A stretch of 64,000 nt of DNA from Sphingopyxis italica. GTDB taxonomy: Bacteria; Pseudomonadota; Alphaproteobacteria; Sphingomonadales; Sphingomonadaceae. Below the pieces are notes generated by a model, which made no database searches, was not told the origin of the DNA, and worked only from the letters and a program-made list of their open reading frames with translations. A program made the position numbers and the translations under genes. This document shows, piece after piece, positions 33,513 to 44,584 of this stretch. Position 1 is the stretch's first letter, and the number at the start of each line of letters is the position of its first letter. The stretch lies in NCBI RefSeq assembly GCF_011926545.1, contig NZ_JAATIT010000001.1:1589393-1653392 (forward strand), given 5' to 3'.

Positions 33513-36500
33513 GTGAAGAAAACCCACTATTCCAAGCTGAAGCTGGGCGCCGCGCCGTTCGTGATGAGCGTCGCCCTGGTTTCGGCTCCCGCCTATGCGC
33601 AGGACGCCGCCGAGGGCACCACCAGCAACAGCGAAATCGTCGTCACCGGCACGCTGATCCGCAACCCCAACCTCGAACAGTCGACCCCCGTCAACGTCAT
33701 CGGCGCGGAAGAAATCGACTATCAGCAGGCCAACGTGGCCGAAGAACTGCTGCGCGAACTTCCCGGCGTGACCCCGTCGATCGGTTCGGCGGTCAACAAC
33801 GGCAACGGCGGCGCGTCGTTCGTCAACCTGCGCAACCTCGGTTCGAACCGCAACGTCGTGCTGATCGACGGCGTGCGCCTGGCGCCGGCCGAACTGAACG
33901 GCCGCTTCGACCTTAACAACATCCCGCTGGCACTGATCGAGCGCGTCGACGTCCTGACCGGCGGCGCATCGACCACCTATGGCGCCGACGCCGTTTCGGG
34001 TGTCGTCAACTTCATCACCAAGCGCGATTTCGCCGGGATCGAAGCCAATCTGTCGAACCAGCTCACCGAACAGGGCGACGGCCACACGCTGCGCGCCGAC
34101 GTGACGATCGGCGCCAATTTCGACGACGGTCGCGGCAACGCGGTGTTCAGCGTCGGATATCAGCAATCCGACCCCATCTATCAGGGCGCGCGCGAGCACG
34201 GCCTGTTCGCGCTCAGCTCGGCTTCGGGCGGCGGCGGCGGTTCGGGCACCTCGGTCCCGTCGCGCTTCTCGCTCCCCGGCATGGGCACGCGCCAGGTGAA
34301 TGCGGACGGCACCGCCTTCAACCCGACGACGGCTTTCCTTCCGTTCAACTTCAACCCGTTCAACGTCTATCAGACGCCGTTCGAGCGCTTCAACATGTAT
34401 GGCGCCGCGCACTATGAAGTGAGCGACGCGGTCGAAGTCTATACCCGCGGCCTGTTCTCGAAGAATACCGTCAGCACGATCATCGCGCCTTCGGGCGCCT
34501 TCGGCATCGGGGTGAATATTCCGCTTTCCAACCCCTTCCTGGCGCCCGGGCTGCGGAATACCTTCTGCGGCGTTGACGTCAACCCCAGCGCCACTGTTTA
34601 CACCCCGCGTTTCACGCAAGCCGAGTGCGACGCTGCCGCGCTGGCCACGAGTCGCGACGACCCGAACTATCGCGAGATCGGCGCCGGCGGCTTCGTCGCA
34701 TTTGATGTTAACGGCGATGGCGACATCGCTGACGGGGAGGGTTACAACCCCAACCCGCAGACTTCGCTGTTCCGCCGCGCCACCGAAGTCGGGCCGCGTA
34801 TCAGCGAATATACGACCAACTATTTCGACTATCGCGTCGGCGCCCGCGGCGGCATCACCGACTCGATCAACTGGGACGTCTTCGGCACCTATGGTGAAAC
34901 CGAAAATATCCAGCAGATCCAAGGTTATACGCTGAACTCGCGCGTCCGCGACAGCTTCCTTGCCACCAATGCCACGACCTGCTTGGACGGCACGGCGGCG
35001 GGCTGCGTTCCGATCAACTGGTTCGGTCCCGAAGGCAATGCCAGCTGGACGCCGGGCGCGGTCGATTTCCTCAACGAGGTTTCGACGGTCCGCACCAAGG
35101 TCTCGCTGGCGCAGGCCCGCGCGACGATCGACGGCGATTTCGGCGTTGTCAGCCCGCTGGGCAGCGACCCGATCGCTTTCGCGGTCGGCGGCGAATATCG
35201 CGAATATGCGGCGTCGCAAGCGTCGGACACGCTCGCGGCCGGTGGTGACCTGGGCGGCGCCGGCGGTGCCGCGCCGAACATCGACGGCGGCTTCAGCGTG
35301 TATGAAGCGATCGGCGAAATCATCATCCCGCTGGTTCAGGATCGTCCCTTCTTCGAGGATCTGACCATCGAAGGCGGCATCCGCTATTCGGACTACAAGG
35401 TCGATGCGCCGGGCAGCCCGTCGTTCAGCACCACGACCTGGAAGGTCGGCGGCAGCTGGACTCCGGTCAGCGACATCAAGATCCGCGGCAACTACGCCCG
35501 CGCGGTGCGCGCGCCGAACATCGCGGAGCTGTTCTCGCCGGTCAACACGGGCCTGACCAACCTTCAGGATGACCCGTGCGCGACGTTCAACGATGCGGGT
35601 GCCCGTATCCGTCCGAACCCGACCGGAGAACTGCGAGCAATCTGTCTTGCCCAAGGTGCTACGGGCGGCAATGTTGACGCGATCGCGCAGCCGATCGCGG
35701 GTCAGGCCAACGCCACGGGCGGCGGCAACCTGAACCTCGGCCCCGAAGTCGGCAAGACCTGGACGGTCGGCGTCGTTCTGCAGCCGAGCTTCGTGCCGCG
35801 GCTGTCGCTGTCGGTCGACTATTACAGCATCAAGATCACCGGCGCGATCACCTCGCCCACGCCGGGCGACGCGATCACGGCGTGCTTCGGGGCTGACCCC
35901 TCGAATCCGTCGGCGGGTGCTTCGGCCACCGATGCTTGTACGGCGATCCAGCGCGATCCGCTGACGGGCGGCCTCAACGGCGATCCGAACACGACGCCGG
36001 GTCTGTTCCTGACCACCTCGAACCTCGGACGGCTGGAAACCAGCGGCATCGACGTTGCGCTCAACTATTCGCACGACGTCGGTTTCGCCAACCTCAGCTT
36101 CGCCGGTTCGGTCAACTGGACCGAAAAGTCGACGTTCCAGTCGGCCCCGGGCGGCTTCAACCGCGATTGCGTCGGCTATTATTCGGCCAACTGCGGTCAG
36201 CCGATCCCCGAATGGCAGTGGTCGCTTCGCACCACGCTGGCGTTCGACAATGCCGACGTGTCGCTGCTGTGGCGCCACATCGGCGGGACCAAGTATGAAG
36301 GTCTGGCCGGGGACTTCGCGGCGCGTGGCTTCGACGAAGACTCGCGCTTCCTGTTCGAGGGCACGCTGCCTGCGAGCGCCGGCACGCTGGCCGGTCAGCA
36401 GGAGGACTTCAACACCATCGGGTCTTTCGATTATTTCGATCTGACCACGCGGTTCCATGTCCTCGAAAACCTGACGCTGACGCTGGGTGTCCAGAACCTC

Positions 36501-36629
36501 TTCGACAAGAAGCCGCCGCTCGTCGGTGGTGAAGCGGGTTCGACCACCTTCAACAGCGGCAACACCTTCCCGTCGACCTACGACTCGATCGGTCGCCGCT
36601 ACGTCGCCGCTGCCCGCATCCGCTTCTAA
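33513..36629 (+). CDS. TonB-dependent receptor, 1038 aa, with EF-hand-like loop
   Basis: Outer-membrane beta-barrel importer driven by TonB. Signal peptide to about residue 30 (SAPAYAQ), TonB-box-like EIVVTGTLIR, plug domain (about 50-180: NVAEELLRELPGVTPSIG, NLRNLGSNRNVVLIDGVRL, STTYGADAVSGVVNFITKRD) and a 22-stranded barrel ending in an aromatic (RYVAAARIRF). Residues D398-E409 (DVNGDGDIADGE) match a canonical 12-residue EF-hand loop in an external loop. Several Cys pairs (NTFCGVD..., AECDAA; DPCATF..., AICLAQ) suggest disulfides outside. The start is GTG. It is large, like receptors for oligomeric or complex ligands; the ligand is unknown. Confidence 0.95.
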   Translation: MKKTHYSKLKLGAAPFVMSVALVSAPAYAQDAAEGTTSNSEIVVTGTLIRNPNLEQSTPVNVIGAEEIDYQQANVAEELLRELPGVTPSIGSAVNNGNGGASFVNLRNLGSNRNVVLIDGVRLAPAELNGRFDLNNIPLALIERVDVLTGGASTTYGADAVSGVVNFITKRDFAGIEANLSNQLTEQGDGHTLRADVTIGANFDDGRGNAVFSVGYQQSDPIYQGAREHGLFALSSASGGGGGSGTSVPSRFSLPGMGTRQVNADGTAFNPTTAFLPFNFNPFNVYQTPFERFNMYGAAHYEVSDAVEVYTRGLFSKNTVSTIIAPSGAFGIGVNIPLSNPFLAPGLRNTFCGVDVNPSATVYTPRFTQAECDAAALATSRDDPNYREIGAGGFVAFDVNGDGDIADGEGYNPNPQTSLFRRATEVGPRISEYTTNYFDYRVGARGGITDSINWDVFGTYGETENIQQIQGYTLNSRVRDSFLATNATTCLDGTAAGCVPINWFGPEGNASWTPGAVDFLNEVSTVRTKVSLAQARATIDGDFGVVSPLGSDPIAFAVGGEYREYAASQASDTLAAGGDLGGAGGAAPNIDGGFSVYEAIGEIIIPLVQDRPFFEDLTIEGGIRYSDYKVDAPGSPSFSTTTWKVGGSWTPVSDIKIRGNYARAVRAPNIAELFSPVNTGLTNLQDDPCATFNDAGARIRPNPTGELRAICLAQGATGGNVDAIAQPIAGQANATGGGNLNLGPEVGKTWTVGVVLQPSFVPRLSLSVDYYSIKITGAITSPTPGDAITACFGADPSNPSAGASATDACTAIQRDPLTGGLNGDPNTTPGLFLTTSNLGRLETSGIDVALNYSHDVGFANLSFAGSVNWTEKSTFQSAPGGFNRDCVGYYSANCGQPIPEWQWSLRTTLAFDNADVSLLWRHIGGTKYEGLAGDFAARGFDEDSRFLFEGTLPASAGTLAGQQEDFNTIGSFDYFDLTTRFHVLENLTLTLGVQNLFDKKPPLVGGEAGSTTFNSGNTFPSTYDSIGRRYVAAARIRF

Positions 36630-36654
36630 GAAGCGCGGACACACGACAGAAATC

Positions 36655-36687
36655 GGGGAGCGGGCAGCGATGCCCGCTCCCCTTTTT
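36655..36687 (+). terminator. Rho-independent terminator after TonB receptor
   Basis: Perfect 12-bp stem GGGGAGCGGGCA / TGCCCGCTCCCC with loop GCGA and a following TTTTT. Best terminator in the window. Confidence 0.95.
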
Positions 36688-36761
36688 CATGCGCGTTTCG
36701 CGCCGCGCCTGAAATAATCACGCGCCCCGATTTCGTGCGGTCGAGTGAAGGGTTGCCGATT

Positions 36762-36907
36762 TAGGACCAATCGACATTCAGAAGATGGCGAGTCGAAAAT
36801 GGTGGTTTTCCGTGACCCGGAGCGCAGCGTGCTGATGGCACGTGAGCACCGGAAGCGCGGGAAGCCGCCATTTGCAGGCCGCCAGAGCTGAATGTCGATC
36901 GGTCCTA
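36762..36907. repeat. 146-bp MITE-like palindromic element
   Basis: Bounded by 20-bp inverted ends, TAGGACCAATCGACATTCAG at 36762-36781 and its complement at 36888-36907 with one mismatch. Inner arms AAATGGTGGTTTTCC and GGAAGCCGCCATTT also pair, and GTGC...GCAC hairpins at the centre, so the element can fold into one long interrupted hairpin. It carries no ORF of note. It fills much of the 325-bp gap between the receptor terminator and the sulfotransferase-like gene end. It could be a mobile element remnant or a structured RNA. Confidence 0.75.
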
Positions 36908-36954
36908 GCAGAGGACCCGCTGCGTGGCTGTCGCTTCGCCCCCACCGTGGGGGG

Positions 36955-37980
36955 CTATCCCAGCAATGGCTGGGGCAGCGTCAGCGGAATGCCCGCAGTG
37001 CCGGCAATGGCCACAGCCCAGGCGTGAACCTTGTCGATTTCGTCGCCATGCGCCTCCTTCGCCGCCGCGCGCTCCGCTTCGCGCGCCGCCATCGAGAAAT
37101 CGGCGCCCGATTTGCTGTGGCGGGCAAAGACATCGCTGTGCGCCGCACCGCTCTCGGCTACGGCAGCGGGGGGAATGATCGACAAAGCACCAAGCGCCTC
37201 GATCGCAGGTGCGGGGTCGGCGAGCAGCCGTTCGGAATCGAGGGTGCGCACCCGGTCTGGAAACTGGTTCGCGAGCGCGACGAACAACCGCTGCTGCGCC
37301 AGCCAGCCGACCGCGGCGACCTGAAGATCGCTCAGCCGGAAATAATCGCGCGTCTCGAAGCCCAGATCGACCAGATTCTCGCGGATCAGGCCTTCGAGCA
37401 ACTCGCGCGCCCACAGGCGGCACCACAATCCCTTGCGCGCCACCGAGACGAGAAATTCGGACAGCGGTGCGTGGAGCAGCAGGGCCTTCGCATCGGGGCG
37501 CAGCGCCATCATCGGGACCATCAGCCCCGCGAGGATGTTGGAGGGTTTGACGACGAGCGTTTCGGCGGGACTCCAACGCCGCGCGAGCAGCAGCAACGCA
37601 TCGTCGAGCAGCCGCGCGAGCTCGGCGCCGTTCCGCTCGCCGCGCCGCCGCAGCCCGGTGATGTCGTTGAGCAGAACCGGTTCGGACAGCCCCATTGCGT
37701 GACCGGGCATGTCGAGCGCGCGCACGAGCAGGGTCGAGGCGCAAAAAGCCGAATGAAAGATGAAATGAATCGGTCCCGCATGCGCCCGCGCCGCCGCGAC
37801 GCCCTCGGCGCGCGCTACGATCGCCTGGGGCCGATCGCCGATCAACTCGTCGGTCAGAAACGGCCCGTCGCGGTGCATCGCTCGCGGCACATGGCGAAAG
37901 AGCAGCCGGTCGCCGGCCGCATCATAGCGGTGCGCCAGCCAGGCGGGGTCCGCGGGATCGAAAACAGGTGTGGATGCCAT
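36955..37980 (-). CDS. Sulfotransferase-like P-loop protein, 341 aa
   Basis: Cytosolic protein with a nucleotide-loop-like segment IHFIFHSAFCASTLLVRALD (71-90) that resembles the PAPS-binding loop of bacterial sulfotransferases (F-H-x-x-x-x-x-S-T-L-L), followed by a Leu-rich stretch and LVVKPSNILAGLMVPMMAL. The C-terminal part has LVDLGFETRDYFRLSDLQVA and ends around GDEIDKVHAWAVAIAGTAG. No clear catalytic His or Ser can be assigned, and the P-loop is non-canonical. It is divergent (78-bp gap) from a TPR/Asp-Asn hydroxylase gene and convergent to the TonB receptor. A protein- or metabolite-modifying role next to a receptor is inferred. Confidence 0.6.
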   Translation of the reverse strand: MASTPVFDPADPAWLAHRYDAAGDRLLFRHVPRAMHRDGPFLTDELIGDRPQAIVARAEGVAAARAHAGPIHFIFHSAFCASTLLVRALDMPGHAMGLSEPVLLNDITGLRRRGERNGAELARLLDDALLLLARRWSPAETLVVKPSNILAGLMVPMMALRPDAKALLLHAPLSEFLVSVARKGLWCRLWARELLEGLIRENLVDLGFETRDYFRLSDLQVAAVGWLAQQRLFVALANQFPDRVRTLDSERLLADPAPAIEALGALSIIPPAAVAESGAAHSDVFARHSKSGADFSMAAREAERAAAKEAHGDEIDKVHAWAVAIAGTAGIPLTLPQPLLG

Positions 37981-38058
37981 GGCGTGACATTAGCCGCGCC
38001 CGCGCCTTCGGCAAGTCGCCGTCTTTCCATCGGCGGGGCAATTGCGTAGAGCTTTCGT

Positions 38059-39258
38059 ATGACCTTGTCCTCCCAAGAAGCCAACGCCCGGGGACTAGCC
38101 GCGCTCAAGGCCGGCGACGCCGCCGCCGCCGCGCGCCTGTTCGAGCAGGCCGCCGCCGCCGACCCGCAAGCGGGTAGCCTGTGGCGCAATCTGGCCCATG
38201 CGCACCGCGTGCTCGGCGACGATCCGGCCGAACGGCGCGCGCTCGAAAGCGCGCTCGAACGCGACCAGCGCGATATTTCGGCGCTTGTCCGCCTTGCCGA
38301 ATCGCACGAACGGAACGGCGCGTCGCGCGACGCGATGATTCGCTGGTCGGCGGTGATCCAGCTTGGCGAACAGATTGCCGCCCCCGCGCCCGCGCTTGTC
38401 GAAATCCTCGATCACGCCCGCGCCTATTGCCGGACGCAGCAAGCGGCGATCGCCCGGCAGGTGGAAAGCGCATTCGGCGCGCGCCGCGCCGGTCTCGAAC
38501 AAACGCCGGGCAGGCGTGCCGGGGCTTTTCTCGATCACGTCCTCGGACAGCGGCGCATCTATCCGAATCAGTGCGCGGGCCTCTATTATCCCTTTCTGCC
38601 GGCCGACGAATTTTTCGACGACCGGCATTTCCCCTGGTTCGAAGCGTTGGCGGCGCGGACACCGGCGATCCGCGCCGAGCTGGAGGCGCTGCTCGGCGAT
38701 CCGGGCGAAGATTTGCGGCCCTATGTGCGGATGGACAAGGGAGTCTCGGGCAGCCAGTGGGACGCGCTCAACGACAATCTCGACTGGAGCGCCTGCTTCC
38801 TGTGGGAATATGGCCGTCCCAACCAGCCGGTGCTCGATCGGTGTCCGGAAACCGCCGCGGCACTGGCTGCGGTTCCGGGCGCGCGCATCCCCGGCCGGGC
38901 GCCGAGCGCCTTCTTCTCCATGCTGCGTCCCCATACGCGGATTCCCCCGCACACGGGAGTCACCAACAGCCGTGCCATCATCCACCTGCCGCTGATTGTT
39001 CCGCCGGACTGCGGCTTTCGGGTCGGCGGCGAAACGCGCGAATGGGTCGAGGGACGGCCCTTTGCCTTCGACGACACGATCGAGCATGAAGCATGGAACG
39101 ACAGTTCCGTGATGCGCGCCGTGCTGATCTTCGACGTGTGGAATCCGCACCTGACCGAAGAGGAACAGGGGATTGTCGCCGACTATTGCCGCATGATAGA
39201 CTCGGTGACGGATTCGAGCGCACCCGATGCCGCTGCATCGGCGGCTGGCGCTCTTTAG
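38059..39258 (+). CDS. TPR plus aspartyl/asparaginyl beta-hydroxylase fusion, 399 aa
   Basis: 2-oxoglutarate/Fe(II) oxygenase expected to hydroxylate Asp/Asn side chains. Residues about 5-105 form TPR repeats (NARGLAALKAGDAAAAARLF, AGSLWRNLAHAHRVLGDDPA). Residues about 215-360 hold the Asp_Arg_Hydrox double-stranded beta-helix: SAFFSMLRPHTRIPPHTG with Fe ligand H298, NSRAIIHLPLIVPPDCGFRV, FAFDDTIEHEAWNDS with second ligand H343 and probable 2OG-binding R353 (RAVLIFDVWNP). This two-His set is normal for AspH. No signal peptide, so cytosolic. Divergent from the sulfotransferase-like gene and next to the TonB receptor region. Confidence 0.88.
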   Translation: MTLSSQEANARGLAALKAGDAAAAARLFEQAAAADPQAGSLWRNLAHAHRVLGDDPAERRALESALERDQRDISALVRLAESHERNGASRDAMIRWSAVIQLGEQIAAPAPALVEILDHARAYCRTQQAAIARQVESAFGARRAGLEQTPGRRAGAFLDHVLGQRRIYPNQCAGLYYPFLPADEFFDDRHFPWFEALAARTPAIRAELEALLGDPGEDLRPYVRMDKGVSGSQWDALNDNLDWSACFLWEYGRPNQPVLDRCPETAAALAAVPGARIPGRAPSAFFSMLRPHTRIPPHTGVTNSRAIIHLPLIVPPDCGFRVGGETREWVEGRPFAFDDTIEHEAWNDSSVMRAVLIFDVWNPHLTEEEQGIVADYCRMIDSVTDSSAPDAAASAAGAL

Positions 39259-39290
39259 GCTCGGCTGACAGCCGAAGGGGGTTATCTTTT

Positions 39291-39533
39291 ATGTATGTTG
39301 CGTCAATCGTTCTGGCCGTCCTCTTGCAGGCGCCGAGTGCGCAGCCGGCGGCTGATACGAAAAGCGATCCCGACCAGGAAATGGTGTGCCGCCGAATCGC
39401 CGTGACGGGATCGCTCGTTCGCAAGGAACGCGTTTGCAAGACCCAGGGCGAATGGCGTCGCCTCGCCGATCGCGGCAACGCGGTCGCACGCGAAATCGTC
39501 GATTGGGGCCGCGGCCGACCCAGCGGCCAGTAA
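39291..39533 (+). CDS. Small secreted protein, 80 aa
   Basis: Signal peptide MYVASIVLAVLLQAPSAQPA, then a mature region of about 60 residues: EMVCRRIAVTGSLVRKERVC followed by KTQGEWRRLADRGNAVAREI. Two cysteines 16 residues apart could form a disulfide. I recognise the C-R-x-x-x-T-G-S-x-x-x-x-x-x-V-C-x-T-x-x-E-W pattern as recurring in small sphingomonad/caulobacter exported proteins of no known role. It starts 32 bp after the hydroxylase and is probably in the same transcript; it converges on clpB. Confidence 0.7.
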   Translation: MYVASIVLAVLLQAPSAQPAADTKSDPDQEMVCRRIAVTGSLVRKERVCKTQGEWRRLADRGNAVAREIVDWGRGRPSGQ

Positions 39534-39547
39534 GCGCCTTTCCGAAT

Positions 39548-42127
<2,580 letters not shown>

Positions 42128-42151
42128 GGAAGAACGCCCCTTTCTTGCCCG

Positions 42152-42185
42152 CCAAGATAGTGTTGCCATTGTGCAACACAAGGGG
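42152..42185 (-). promoter_or_regulatory. RpoH (heat-shock sigma factor) type promoter for clpB
   Basis: On the minus strand: CCCCTTG (42185-42179), 17 bp, ACTATCTTGG (42161-42152). This fits the alphaproteobacterial sigma32 consensus CTTG-N17/18-CYTATNTNNG at all but one base. Heat-shock control of clpB is well established in the class. Confidence 0.7.
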
Positions 42186-42404
42186 CGGTTGATGGTTGCC
42201 CGGACGAGAGAATTTCACGCGAAGACGCGAAGAAGATGGCTCGGCGCTGTGAGGCCCCTTTATCCATCTGACGCTGCGGCGGGACGCCACGTCCGAAAGC
42301 GAAGGCCGCTTTCCGGTCCGTGCCGACCCTCGACGAACGACGGCCGCTTGCCATCGGCGGGCAGGGCGGTCACAGATGCGCGCGGATCGGCCACGAAGGG
42401 ACCC

Positions 42405-44564
42405 ATGATGCTGCGACGGATTTTGCTGGGCTTGCTGGCTTTGGTCGTCGTTGCCGCCGTATCGCTCGCCTTCTGGGAGCCGCTGACCGCCGAAGCGCCG
42501 CCGGCGCCGGCGTTCAAGCCGACCGACGTCCGCATCGCGCGCGACAATTTCGGCGTGCCGCATATCTTCGGCAAGACCGACGCCGACGTCGCCTATGGCG
42601 TCGCCTATGCGCACGCCGAGGATGATTTTTCGACGTTGCAGGAAGTGCTCGCGATGACGCGCGGGCGCGCCGGTGCGATGCTCGGGCCGGATGGCGCGAA
42701 GATCGATTATGCCGCGGCGCTGCTCGATGTCCGCGCGACGACGGCGCGCGACTGGCCGCGATTGCCCGAGGATGTGAAAAAGCTGTTCACCGCTTATGCG
42801 GCGGGGCTCAACCATTATGCCGACAAGCATCCGGGGGAAGTGCGGCTGTCGGGGCTGTTTCCGATGACCGGCGAAGATGTCGTCGCGGGCTTCGTGCTGC
42901 GCTCGCCCTTTTTCTTCGGGCTCGATTCGGTGCTCGGCTCGCTCGTCGAAGGCGGCGAGATCGGGCGCGAGGGCGGCCCGGCGCTTGACAAGTCGGGCAA
43001 GCTCGTCCCGCGCGAACTGACCCCGGTCGGCCGCGACCCCGCCGACAACGGGTCGAACGGCATGGCGGTCGCCCCCGCAAGGTCGACCGACGGCGCGACG
43101 CGGCTCGTCTCCAACTCGCACCAGCCATGGACCGGCGGCGTCGCCTGGTACGAGCTGGTCGTGCATAGCGAAGAGGGCTGGGATTTCGCCGGCGCCAACT
43201 TCCCCGGCTCGCCCTATCCCTTCCTCGGGCACAATAAATATCTCGGCTGGACCAACACGGTGAACCGGCCCGACTTGATCGACGTCTACAAGCTGACCCT
43301 TGACGACAGCGGCGACAATTATCGCTTCGACGGCGCGTGGCGCCCGCTCGAGCAAAAGCGCATCTGGCTGAAGGTTAAATTCGGCCCCTTCGTGCTGCCC
43401 GTGCCGCGCACCATTTATCGTTCGGTCCACGGGCCGGTCGTGAAAAATGACAAGGGCGCGTTCGCGATCCGCTATGCGGGGATCGACCAGGCGAATATGG
43501 TCACCCAATATTACCGGCTGAACAAGGCGAAGACTTTCGCCGAATGGCGCGCCGCGATGGCGGGGCAGGGCGTGCCCGCGACCAATTTCATCTATGCCGA
43601 TGCGAAGGGCAATATCGGGCTATTCTATAATGCGATGTTCCCCGACCGCCCGGCGGGGTTCGACTGGCGCGGGGTGCTGCCGGGGGACACGTCGGCCGAC
43701 CTGTGGACGAAGACGCTGCCGTTCGACCGCGTGCCGGCGCTGGTCAATCCGCGCTCGGGCTATGTGATGAACGCGAACAACACGCCGTGGGTAGCGGCGG
43801 GACCGGGCGACGAACTCGACGCCGCGGCTTTCTCGCCGCTGCTCGGGATCGAGGACGACATGACCAATCGCGCGGTGCGGCTGATCGCGTTGTTCGAGGC
43901 GTCGGGGCAGATCGACGCGGCGCGGCTGAGGGCGATCAAATATGACACCGCCTATGCGAAATCCGGCTATGCGAAGGCGTGGATGGACCGGCTGCTCGCG
44001 CTCGATACGAAGGGCGATCCGGCGCTCGCCGAAGCTCAGCGGCTGCTGCGCAAATGGGACTGGAGTCTCGACGGCCGGGGCAAGGGCGACGCGCTCGCGC
44101 TGATGGTCTTGCGGCCCGCGAACGGCCGCCATTACCAGCGCCGCGCCGCGCCCGACCCGCGCGCGGTGCTGACCGAAACGGTCGCGCATCTGCAGGAATA
44201 TTTCGGCGGGCTCGATCCGAAGCTCGGCACCGTGCTCCGCCTCCGCCACGGCGAGGGAGCGAACCGCGTCGACCTGCCGCTCGACGGCGGCAACGACACG
44301 GTGCGCGCCTCGACCCTGTGGGACGAGGAGCCCGACGGGCGGCTGAAGGTGCGCCACGGCGACAGCTTCATCATGTTCGTGACGTGGGACCGCGAAGGCC
44401 GCGTCCGCTCCGAATCGATCCAGCCGTTCGGCGCGGCGACGACGCGTCCCGACAGCCCGCATTACAACGATCAGGCACCGCTGTTCGTCGCGCACAAATT
44501 GAAGCCCGTGCTGTTCGATCCGGCGGCGCTGAAGGCGAGCGGGGCGCGTTTCTATCGGCCTTGA
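42405..44564 (+). CDS. Penicillin acylase family protein, 719 aa
   Basis: Periplasmic N-terminal-nucleophile amidohydrolase made as one precursor and cut into two chains. Signal anchor/peptide MMLRRILLGLLALVVVAAVS, alpha-chain with IARDNFGVPHIFGKTDADVA and GVAYAHAEDDF, then the autocleavage site before S217 in DPADNGSNGMAVAP, the expected nucleophile at the start of the beta chain. Later motifs: SNSHQPW, NFPGSPYPFLGHNKYLGWTN, RTIYRSVHGPVVKN and NFIYADAKGNIGLFYNAMFP. Relatives include penicillin, cephalosporin and acyl-homoserine-lactone acylases; no LuxI/LuxR is nearby, so quorum quenching is only one possibility. Start at 42405 chosen for the GAAGGG ribosome site. Confidence 0.9.
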   Translation: MMLRRILLGLLALVVVAAVSLAFWEPLTAEAPPAPAFKPTDVRIARDNFGVPHIFGKTDADVAYGVAYAHAEDDFSTLQEVLAMTRGRAGAMLGPDGAKIDYAAALLDVRATTARDWPRLPEDVKKLFTAYAAGLNHYADKHPGEVRLSGLFPMTGEDVVAGFVLRSPFFFGLDSVLGSLVEGGEIGREGGPALDKSGKLVPRELTPVGRDPADNGSNGMAVAPARSTDGATRLVSNSHQPWTGGVAWYELVVHSEEGWDFAGANFPGSPYPFLGHNKYLGWTNTVNRPDLIDVYKLTLDDSGDNYRFDGAWRPLEQKRIWLKVKFGPFVLPVPRTIYRSVHGPVVKNDKGAFAIRYAGIDQANMVTQYYRLNKAKTFAEWRAAMAGQGVPATNFIYADAKGNIGLFYNAMFPDRPAGFDWRGVLPGDTSADLWTKTLPFDRVPALVNPRSGYVMNANNTPWVAAGPGDELDAAAFSPLLGIEDDMTNRAVRLIALFEASGQIDAARLRAIKYDTAYAKSGYAKAWMDRLLALDTKGDPALAEAQRLLRKWDWSLDGRGKGDALALMVLRPANGRHYQRRAAPDPRAVLTETVAHLQEYFGGLDPKLGTVLRLRHGEGANRVDLPLDGGNDTVRASTLWDEEPDGRLKVRHGDSFIMFVTWDREGRVRSESIQPFGAATTRPDSPHYNDQAPLFVAHKLKPVLFDPAALKASGARFYRP

Positions 44565-44584
44565 AAGCCGCGGAGCACTGTCCC

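Noticed and set aside
32262..36644. A 1460-codon open frame on the minus strand opposite the M23 and TonB receptor genes
   Set aside because: It is the antisense shadow of strongly coding plus-strand genes in GC-rich DNA: Arg/Ala/Asp/Val-rich, no domain, and crosses several unrelated genes.
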